A DNA stretch of 64,000 nucleotides, taken from Haloechinothrix halophila YIM 93223. Its GTDB lineage: Bacteria; Actinomycetota; Actinomycetes; Mycobacteriales; Pseudonocardiaceae. Position numbers and translations under genes: made by a program. How positions within the stretch are numbered: position 1 is the first letter of the stretch; the number at the start of each line of letters is the position of its first letter. The stretch is taken from contig NZ_KI632509.1 of assembly GCF_000504245.1 (NCBI RefSeq), positions 5,483,502-5,547,501 of the forward strand, read 5' to 3'. Below the pieces are notes generated by a model. It was not told where the DNA came from. It saw only the letters and a program-made list of their open reading frames with translations, and made no database searches. Shown here one piece after another: positions 17,292 through 25,100 of this stretch.

Positions 17292-18252
17292 TCAGTGATC
17301 ACAAGAAGAAGCTCTTGAACCAAAAGGACATGAAGTTTGGCCACCAGACCGGGGCCACTCGCCAGAGTAGCCCGATGGAGAACTCTTCGGAGCGACGTGA
17401 TCTCGCTTGGAGAAATTACAGTGAGTGCACGCTGGTGTCGTATTCTGAGAGGTCAGGTTTTCATCTTTTTTCCGCGGAACTACGTGATCAACTGACGTGG
17501 CCGGATTAGTACGGCAATAAGAACAGAGCGTCGTCGGCTTGTTCTCAATCTTTGTTTACCCCGAAATTATACTTCTGGCGCATCTTGGCGGTAATCTTTT
17601 TCCTTGCGGTCTCACCACCCGAAGATCCCTTTGGAATGGGATAGGCGATTCCATCTCCAACATCACATGGTTCCCCACCGTTCGTGTTGTGGACGAGGAC
17701 GTCGGCTTCGTCTGCCCTGACGTAGTAGGTGTGGATGCCTTCGACGGTGAGGTTGTGCACAGTAGCGACCGCGCCGTAGGCGGCAACAGCCAGGACGGTG
17801 ACCCGTGACCCATCCGGTGCGAGGAGATGGTCTTCCTTCTCGAGTTCGATCGCGTCGAACCACTCACGCTCGTCATCGACCCAGAACGGGTGCTTGTCCG
17901 TCGCCGTCAGCCTCCCGTCCGCGATACCGTCACCGTCTTTTATCGACAGTGATCTCAACGAGAACCTTCTCGCCGTCCCCAGTGATGGTGGCCGTCACCG
18001 GGCGCGCGCCGACTTCCCCAGTTTCGGGGGCCGCAGCCACACCAGATCACCGACTTCGAGATCCTCAATCGGCACGTAGGATCCATCGACCATCAGCACC
18101 AGCGTGCCAGGAACGAAACTGTTCCTGATCGGACAACTGCCTCCACCGCTCTTGCGTCCGTTACCCGCCGCCAAAGACACGCCGCGCCACCCACGAGCTC
18201 CACGAACCCGCAGTTCACAGCCCCACTTCACGACCTTGCCGGATCCCTGCAC
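17292..18252 (-). pseudogene. Orphan Rhs C-terminal cassette: Hint pretoxin domain and HNH nuclease toxin, frameshifted
   Basis: Reading leftwards, NSFVPGTLVLMVDGS (about 18123) starts a Hint domain nearly the same as that of the intact Rhs gene. The frame breaks near 18035 (1 nt lost after GTGTGG) and again near 17940 (1 nt gained), and continues as HPFWVDDEREWFDAIE to VLVHN. The toxin part then reads KMRQKYNFGVNKD, breaks at 17546 (1 nt gained) and continues as CSYCRTNPATSVDHVVPR and TTPACTHCNFSKRD, an HNH nuclease with two CxxC pairs and the DH motif. A fourth break near 17352 (1 nt lost) restores a Trp/Phe-rich end stopping at 17299. No single frame covers it and no start is evident, so it is a silent or dead cassette. 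DUF4265 follows downstream. Confidence 0.85.
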
Positions 18253-18300
18253 GAGTTGCGACGCATCTTTTGTCTTATGCGTGATTCGCCAGGTGTATCG

Positions 18301-19017
18301 CTATTTCAGCGGCATTTCGAAGTAATTCACTTTATCAAGTTTGTGATGGGCAATCTTCTCGTCGACCAATCGCTGCAACTCTTCACGATTATCCGCACGC
18401 CTAGCTAAGCTGTTCAGCCATCCAGGACCTGCATGTTCCACTCCTTCAAATACAGGATCTTCCCACCAATTCTTTCCCCATGAAGACGACACTTCGCGAG
18501 CCAGTTCAAGACCTTTTTCTACATTCTCGTCGTCACCCATTAATGCAGGTAGCAACACCATATCTTCCAACGCGGAATATTCATGGATATGGCGATCTAA
18601 TTCAAGCGCATTACGATAGGCATTCAACGTGTCTTGCAGGGTAGGAACCGCATCCAACGGCAAGACCACACCCTGACGCACGGTCTCCACCGCGTCGGGA
18701 AATTCTTGGTCATGCCAACGGACATCCAGCCGCAACTCACCACCAGGAGTCTGGATCCTATCTGAGAGAACACCACCAAAAACGTCCGGACCATCCTCGG
18801 TCACGAAACGATTCAGCAACACATCGACATGCACAACCGGCCAGTAAGCCTGCGGATCAAAATGGGAGCTCTCTAACTGGATCGCCTGGACGATCGGGCC
18901 AACGCGACGCGCTAGTCGCTTCGACTTCCACACCGACAAGGCCGGGAATGCCGCCGCCCATTGCTTAGTGAGCCACTTCGCCTTACCTCGGACCGTCGGC
19001 TGATCACCTGCCATCAA
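18301..19017 (-). CDS. Unknown protein in toxin-cassette array, candidate immunity protein
   Basis: A 238-aa protein I do not recognise. It lacks a signal peptide and membrane segments, is rich in Trp, Glu and Asp, and is largely helical in its second half (ELDRHIHEYSALEDMVLLPA, RADNREELQRLVDEKIAHH). The middle contains beta-type segments (GGELRLDVRWHDQEF). Codon usage and GC are lower than the backbone. It lies between the decayed Hint-HNH cassette and a duplicated immunity gene on the same strand, so an immunity role for a lost toxin is reasonable, but the sequence alone does not show it. The ATG at 19017 is chosen because it opens the frame. Confidence 0.6.
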   Translation of the reverse strand: MMAGDQPTVRGKAKWLTKQWAAAFPALSVWKSKRLARRVGPIVQAIQLESSHFDPQAYWPVVHVDVLLNRFVTEDGPDVFGGVLSDRIQTPGGELRLDVRWHDQEFPDAVETVRQGVVLPLDAVPTLQDTLNAYRNALELDRHIHEYSALEDMVLLPALMGDDENVEKGLELAREVSSSWGKNWWEDPVFEGVEHAGPGWLNSLARRADNREELQRLVDEKIAHHKLDKVNYFEMPLK

Positions 19018-19136
19018 CGCCGCGACCTTTCAAGTTCGACAAGTAGCACATCTGCCACTATAGCGAAGTCAGGGATCTATAACGTATCAACTGCGCCCGC
19101 ACAATGCGCGCAGAGGTAAACTGCCCGTCGAAAGAA

Positions 19137-19670
19137 CTATTCATCCCGGAGAAACCTCCGTCGTCGAACGCGCCGCCGCACGACCCGTCCACGACCCTTC
19201 AGTCGCGGAACAGCATAATAACTAGTTCCTTCCAAAGAAAGTAATTCGCATCGACGGTCGGCGTCTCGGTGAAGAATCGCGAGACCCGTAAGAAAGTTTC
19301 GAACATCAGCAACAAACTCTACTGTTTCGAAACTACAGCAGCGCAACTTGATAGACCTACAGCCAACGCGGGAAATGGAAAGTGTCGCGTACACATCACC
19401 GAAATACGACCGGTGCACAATTCGCGTGTCCTTATCCCAGGGATACCGTTCACGCCCCACCTGGACGACGATGCCATCCCCCTCTCTATTGACGTACCAC
19501 GCCACGAACCGACCACAACACCGAACACCACCCCCAGCGTTATCCGCACCACCGCGCAAGGTGAGCTCCTGGCACACCCGGCCTGACCTGGTGTCGTACT
19601 GGTACACGACACCATACGACGACCCAGCAATCCAGATCATGTCATCGCTGTCACTCACGCCGTCGGCCAA
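19137..19670 (-). CDS. Putative immunity protein, paralog of the gene at 21462
   Basis: A 177-aa protein, roughly two-thirds identical by eye to the 175-aa product at 21462. Shared segments are GVVYQYDTRSGRVCQELTLR, CCGRFVAWYVNREGDGIVVQ, SYFGDVYATLSISR and a very basic tail (VPRLKGRGRVVRRR). The beta-rich front with repeated Tyr/Trp strands suggests a compact beta fold. It follows a fragment of a Rhs toxin end (19816-19857) that matches the end of the intact Rhs protein, exactly as the paralog follows the intact gene. It is therefore a second copy of the toxin-end/immunity unit. The function as immunity is inferred from this pairing. Confidence 0.7.
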   Translation of the reverse strand: MADGVSDSDDMIWIAGSSYGVVYQYDTRSGRVCQELTLRGGADNAGGGVRCCGRFVAWYVNREGDGIVVQVGRERYPWDKDTRIVHRSYFGDVYATLSISRVGCRSIKLRCCSFETVEFVADVRNFLTGLAILHRDADRRCELLSLEGTSYYAVPRLKGRGRVVRRRVRRRRFLRDE

Positions 19671-19815
19671 TATTCCTCCTCACCAGCGTCGTCTACCAGC
19701 CACATCCCCATGCCCGAACCCCAGACCCCGCACGTACGGCAATCCGGCAAGCGAAACCCGGCCCCAGGCCACAAGGTGAAGCAGCTCAACCAAGCGGCCC
19801 TCGGACGAAAGAACG

Positions 19816-19857
19816 CTAGCCTAACCAGAACTTCAGCGGGAATGAACCAAGCCCTAC
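19816..19857 (-). pseudogene. Remnant of a Rhs toxin C-terminus
   Basis: Codons for V-GLGSFPLKFWLG then stop match the last residues of the intact Rhs protein (VGLGPFPLKFSWFMF) at protein and nucleotide level. The upstream part of the toxin has been replaced by a truncated group II intron, whose reading frame runs straight into this remnant. Confidence 0.7.
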
Positions 19858-20522
19858 CCGCCGCTCGGCCCAGTACAGGGCCGACTCGGTCGGCCCGCCA
19901 GTATTCACCAGCGACCTCCTGACCTTGCAGTCCTTCTGCTGCACGAACTTGCTGCCGCCCTTCCCCATGTGACCGGCTTTCCCGGCCTCGGAGTACTACG
20001 ACGGCTCCGCCCGATCCGGCACCTTCGGCCGACGACGTGCCTATCCCACGCACCGGTCTGGATGACCGGCCAGGGGAGCAACACCGGATCGTTCCCACGT
20101 TCACTGATGACCACTTGATGGACGAGGTGTCCGGCTTTGCCCCTGCGGCCTCGCTGCGGGTACGCCGTAGACCTTCCCCGCAGCCTCCCTGCCGGACGGC
20201 CACGACCGGCTCCAGGAGTTCCCCGCCCACGCCACGTGCGAGCGGGTACGCACCGCCAACCCAGGCCATATCCGCCAGATTTGACCTGGTGATCACCTTG
20301 AGGAGTTTTACAACACCGATTCCTCACGTACACCGTTCCATCTCGCAAGCCGGACCCGCGCCATCTGGCAGTCCTGCCACGTCCCGGCCTCGTCAAGGCT
20401 GCTTCCCACCCTCACCCACGTCTCCGGGATCAGGCTGCCTTCCACTTCAAGCCGCCCGCTACGACGAGCCACCGGCAACGGAATCTCACCGCTGCAAGGT
20501 CATCCAGCGCCTCGTGGCGCAC
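19858..20522 (-). mobile_element. Group II intron, 3'-truncated
   Basis: The element starts at 20522 with GTGCGCC, the 5' end expected of a bacterial group II intron, directly after the transposase codons for EMTEHLG. The following 550 bp are structured-RNA type and non-coding, including a conserved-looking stretch (GTAGTACTCCGAGGCCGGG). From 19968 the intron-encoded protein begins as MGKGGKQFVQQKDCKVRRSL, then VNTGGPTESALYWAERR, and is cut after 37 codons. Reverse transcriptase, maturase and ribozyme domains V and VI are missing, so it cannot splice or move. It is fused to the Rhs toxin remnant. Confidence 0.72.
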
Positions 20523-20704
20523 TAGCCGAGGTGCTCGGTCATCTCCGCCTCCAACGCGGTCTCGAGCACCTGCTTCGTCAACCCGGTCAACACCCCGTCC
20601 GGGCCGACCAACTCCACGCCCTCACTCCGCGCGGACTCCACAAGCTGCTGCGCCAACTGCTGTTGATCAATCCGAGCCGACATCGGCCCGATCGTCTCGT
20701 CCAC
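20523..20704 (-). pseudogene. IS256-family transposase, N-terminal fragment
   Basis: Sixty residues from the GTG at 20704, including QQLAQQLVESARSEGVELV and GLTKQVLETALEAEMTEHLG, are the typical start of Mutator/IS256-type transposases. The next codons are interrupted by the group II intron (at GGCTA, where the transposase would continue with a Tyr codon). The catalytic DDE part is not found in the window. Confidence 0.85.
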
Positions 20705-20734
20705 GACTGGTCCTTTCCCCGAGCCAAGCTCGGC

Positions 20735-20772
20735 GTGTCGGGACCAGATACACCGCTCACCGGACAGACCCC
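20735..20772 (-). repeat. Terminal inverted-repeat end of the IS256-family element
   Basis: Read on the minus strand the block opens GGGTCTGTCCGGTGAGCGG and continues through GTATCTGGTCCCGAC, a typical IS256-family end about 30 bp upstream of the transposase start. The opposite end is not present nearby. Confidence 0.6.
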
Positions 20773-20776
20773 TGGA

Positions 20777-21352
20777 GATGGGGAAAGTGCCTGCTCTGTA
20801 GGGGAAACTGGGCTTGTTCAGGGTCCAGGTTCGCCGTATGGAGAGGCACTTTCTGAGTGAAGGCTACAAGGTCGGGTCGGTCGTTGCCGGTAGTGACGGT
20901 CGATGGCACGGGTGTGGTGTCGCATGCCGGTACTGCGCTGCTTCGGGAACTGGCTGACCGTGTCGGGTTGACCAGCGAGGTCTCGACCGCGCTGGCAAGT
21001 GTGCGGTCTCGTCGTGGTGGCCATGATCCCGGGCGCGTCGCCGTTGACGTCGCCGTGATGATCGCTGACGGCGGTGAGGTGATCAGCGACCTGCCCAGGA
21101 TCATGCCCACCACCTCGGCGCCGCGACCGCGCCAGCGCGGTCGAGAACCCGCCCGTGAGCCCGACCCGATCGGCCAACTCCCGCAGCAGCGCCGTGCCCG
21201 CATGCGACACCACACCCCTGCCATCCACCGTGACAACCGGCAACGGCCGGTCCGATCTTGTACGCTTCACCGAGAAAGTGCCTCTCCATACGGCGATCTT
21301 GGACCTTCAGCAAGCCCATTTTCGCCTATAGAGCAGGCAATTTCTTCATCTT
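20777..21352. mobile_element. IS1380-family remnant: two transposase starts in a large inverted repeat
   Basis: The plus strand from 20857 encodes SLPVVTVDGTGVVSHAGTAL and LRELADRVGLT; the minus strand from 21270 encodes PLPVVTVDGRGVVSHAGTAL and LRELADRVGLT. Both are the start of an IS1380-type transposase. They face each other and break off around 21070-21115, and neither reaches the catalytic core. The outer flanks also match in inverted orientation (AAGTGCCTGCTCT near 20783 against its inverse near 21340). The whole is an imperfect palindrome of about 570 bp made of two 5' ends of one IS. It is non-functional by itself. Confidence 0.78.
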
Positions 21353-21461
21353 CAAGCCCGTGTCGCCCCGCGATCATGCAACAGTCGGGTTAGTGCCTCT
21401 CAACTCGAGGCTTTGCCCAGGCCGTGGACGGAGTCCGACGACCACGACCACTGAATGACCT

Positions 21462-21989
21462 TCAACTGCGGCGGCTAGTTCGTCGAATCCGCCGCCGTAC
21501 TACCCGACCACGACCCTTAAGCCTCGGAACAGCACCGTAGCTACGATCTTTCCGGACTACGTTACGTAAATCTACATCCTGGTGCAGTACCGCAAGATAG
21601 GTCAGGTAATTCCATTCTTCTATGTCTGAAGTTGCCGGGACAAGGCTCCAGCAGCGTAGCTTTATGGATCTACACTTCGCACGAGAAATCGATAGCGTTG
21701 CGTACACGTCGCCGAGGTATGAATGGTGCACGATCTTCGTGTTCTGGTCCCACGGGTACTTCTCACGTCCCACCTGGACGACGATGCCATCCCCATCCCT
21801 GTTGACGTACCATGCGACGAATCGACCGCAACACTGCGCACCACCCCCGGCCGTTTCAGAGCCACCGCGCAGCGTGAGTTCTTGGTGTACTCGTCCCGCC
21901 GTAGTGTCGTACTGATACACGACACCATACGGCGACCCGGCAAGCCAGATCGTTTCTTCGCTGTCATTCTCACGCTCGGCCAATTTCAC
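21462..21989 (-). CDS. Putative immunity protein for the intact Rhs toxin
   Basis: A 175-aa protein 142 bp downstream of the Rhs stop, the standard immunity position. It is a paralog of 19137-19670 (shared GVVYQYDTTAGRVHQELTLR, CCGRFVAWYVNRDGDGIVVQ, VGREKYPWDQNTKIVHHSYL). It has no signal peptide, a beta-rich N-terminal half and a highly basic C-terminal tail (PRLKGRGRVVRRR). I do not recognise a named domain. The start at 21989 (MKLAERENDSEETIW) opens the frame and keeps the conserved IWLAG segment near the N-terminus. The lower GC matches the rest of the toxin array. Confidence 0.75.
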   Translation of the reverse strand: MKLAERENDSEETIWLAGSPYGVVYQYDTTAGRVHQELTLRGGSETAGGGAQCCGRFVAWYVNRDGDGIVVQVGREKYPWDQNTKIVHHSYLGDVYATLSISRAKCRSIKLRCWSLVPATSDIEEWNYLTYLAVLHQDVDLRNVVRKDRSYGAVPRLKGRGRVVRRRIRRTSRRS

Positions 21990-22131
21990 CTCCTCGTGGG
22001 TGGCTCCATACCGACCTCAACTCCAAAGCGCTAGTACAGACCCCGCACATACGATTATACAGTAAGGATAGTCCGATCCCGGGGCTGCATCATAGATGCG
22101 ACTCGGCCACATGGACCGTGGTGGCAGTACG

Positions 22132-25100
22132 CTAGTTTCGCCAGAACATGAACCAGGAGAATTTCAGAGGGAACGGGCCAAGTCCAACGAACCAGTTAAT
22201 CCAAGGGTTGGTTTTTGCAGCCTTATTTATAATCTGCCAATCTGACGTCAGCTTCTCCTCCTTCTTGTAATAGCTTCGGCCGGGCCCGACTGGATTGCCA
22301 TACACTTCATTGTTCCGCTTCTCGAAACGCCGCACCAGCGGAGCTGGGGTCTTCTTACGACTCGCCAATTTCTGCTTATTTCGCTCTGCGATCGCATTAC
22401 GTGCTATAGCGGCAGTCCTGTCGTCATCAACAGCACCGGGCTTCAGTCCAGCCGCCTCCCAACGCGCGATTGCCTCGTCACGAATGGCTCGGTCGTTCTC
22501 AAGGTATTCTTTCCTGGTATCCCGAAGGCGCTTCCAGGGGTTACTGCAGTTGTGGGCGAGGACGTTGGTCTGGCCGGTGTCGACGTAGTAGGTGTGGATG
22601 TCGTCGACGGTGAGGTTGTGCACCGTCGCGACCGCGCCGTAGGCGGCCACAGCCAGGACAGTGACGCGTGCACCGTCCGGGGCGAGGAGATGGTCGCCCT
22701 TCTCCAGTTCGATCGCGTCGAACCACTCGCGTTCGTTGTCGACCCAGAACGGGTGCTGGTCGGTGGCGGTGACGCTACCGTCGGCCTCCCCATCACCGTC
22801 GGCGTCAACGGTGATGTCGACGAGCACCTTCTCGCCGTCCCCGGTGATAGTGGCCGTCACCGGGCGCGCACCGACCTTCCCAGTTTCGGGGTCCGCGGCC
22901 CACACCACATCCCCGACCTCGAGATCCTCAATCGGCGCGGAGGACCCATCAGCCATCAGCACCGGCGTACCCGGAACGAAACTATTGCGGCTACAGGCGG
23001 ACCGGGCCGTGCGCGCCACCGCGCCTACACCGCGCGCTGCGGCCTTGGCGAGTCGACCACCGGGGACCATGCCGCTGGCACAACCCCCGAGATCACCGCT
23101 GGTGCACGACTGCGCTGTCGCGATCGCGCCAGCCCCCACAGCGACCGCACCAGCGGCAGCCGCGATCGGCTGGGCACCAGGGATAACCGAAGACACCGCG
23201 GCGACACCGCTGGCCACCGTCGAAATCGTGTCCGCGTTCTCCTTGACATAGTCCACAGTGCTTTCCGCTGCGCTCTTGACCGCGCTACCGACAGAACTGA
23301 CAGCACCCGTGACGTCATCCAAACTTGGCCACTCCCCGTTCGGATCAGTGAGAGTCAGCGGTGCGTTCCCGGCGTAGGCGTAGGGATGCATCAGCTGGGG
23401 CTGATACTCGTCGGTCTTGGGATCGACCGCGAGGAACATCCCCAACTGCGGGTCATACGGGCGCGCGCCGAGTTGGACGAGCCCGGTGGGATCGTCGACA
23501 CCGCCGACAAAACTGCGCTGTCCGCCTGGCCAGAGGCTTGGTGCGTCGTGACCCCTGATGCCGCCGAACGGGTCGCGCCGTTTCACCGACGAGTTCATCG
23601 TGACGGAGTTGACGGCCCAATCCGCAGTGCCGTGATGGTCGCTGGCCAGCCAGACCAGGTCTGCGCCAGAGGTGCGGGTCGCGATCAGCGAGTTGCCATG
23701 GCTGTAGTAACGAGTGGCCGTTTCCGTGCCATCAGCCGCGACGGTCAACTCGTGTCCGAACACGAACGCCGTCACGCCGCCGTCGGCGTCCTTGCGCACC
23801 AACCGTTCGCCGCTGGCGCCGTAGTACATCTCCGCAGTGCCATCCGGTGTCTCGATCGACGTCGGCTTGCCGACCGCGTTCCACGAGAAAGTGTCCGTCT
23901 TACCGCCACGGGTACGGGACTCCAGGTTGCCAGCGGCGTCCCAGTCATACGTCTCCGTCTCCGTACCGGTGGTCACCGACTTCACCGCACGCGGCTGGGG
24001 CTCGCCCGCAGCGGGATAGTTGTACGTCGACGTGACGTTAGTGCCGTCCGTCTGGTGCTCAACGACCTTGGCCCGCGAGCCATCCTTGCGGTACTCGTAC
24101 GAGTTCCAGTACGGCTCAGCGCCACCCATCGCCGACGTCGACGGCGCATCAGCACACTGTCCCGATCCCTGCGACCACGCCTCGGTCATCCGCCGCAGGT
24201 AGTCATAGGAGAAGCACTGCACATCGGCCTTGGCCGGCTGGTCCTCCGGCGTGTCGGCCACCGACAGCACGTTCCCGACCGAGTCATACTTCCACCGCAG
24301 GGTTGCCACGTTCGGCACCGTGGTGCCGTCGCGGTCGAATAGGAACTCCGACAACCTGCGAGTGTCTTGTTCGTACTTGTAGGTGTGCTCCACCTGTGGC
24401 CTGGCGGAGTCACCCAGTGTGCGCTGCGCGATCTCCCCGAATTTGGTGTAGGTCGCGTTGTCCAGGTAAACGGTCGGATAGCTGCTGCTTGGCGTCAGCG
24501 CGGTGATTCGGCTGACGTTGCCCCAGTCGTCGTAGGCGTGAGTCAGCTTCTCCCGCTCCAGATCACCAATCGCGGGCATCCGCCGGTAACGCAACGACCC
24601 ATCGTCGTTGTACCAAGCGGTCGTTTCGTACTTACCCGCCACAGCCTCCAAACCCGGCATGGCGGGAACTTCCATCCCAACCCGGACAGGCTCGTAGCGG
24701 TCGTCGTACTTCATCACGAGCTCGTAGAACTCGTGGCCATCAACGAAGCTCGATGTGCGAGTGACGTGGCCCTTCTCGACCGTGTCGTAGACCCAGGCGG
24801 CGAGCTTCGTCCCAGTTTCCGGACTGCCTTCGTAACGCGCGGTCGGCCGATCGAGCGCGTCGTAGGTCGTCGAGACCGTCCGCCCTCTGGAATCGGTGGA
24901 CCGGACGACCTGATCAGTGGCGTCGTAGGCGGTAGTGACGGTGCCCTTGTCCGGGTCTTCCACCTTCGTTTCGCGACCGCGCAGATCGTAGTGATAGCGC
25001 CACGTGTGGCCCATCGCATTGACTACGGTCTTCAGGTCACCGCGCGGCGTGTAGGTGTACTTGGTGGCGTCATATGTGCCCGACGGCGCTTCGCCATGGA

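Noticed and set aside
19655..20396. Two minus-strand frames of 213 and 163 aa
   Set aside because: They lie in the RNA-structured part of the group II intron; sequence is repetitive Arg/Gly-rich and not protein-like.
22552..22986. Hint domain as a self-splicing intein
   Set aside because: It lies at the C-terminal end of the Rhs core with a toxin after it, not within a conserved host protein; the autoprocessing pretoxin role fits better.
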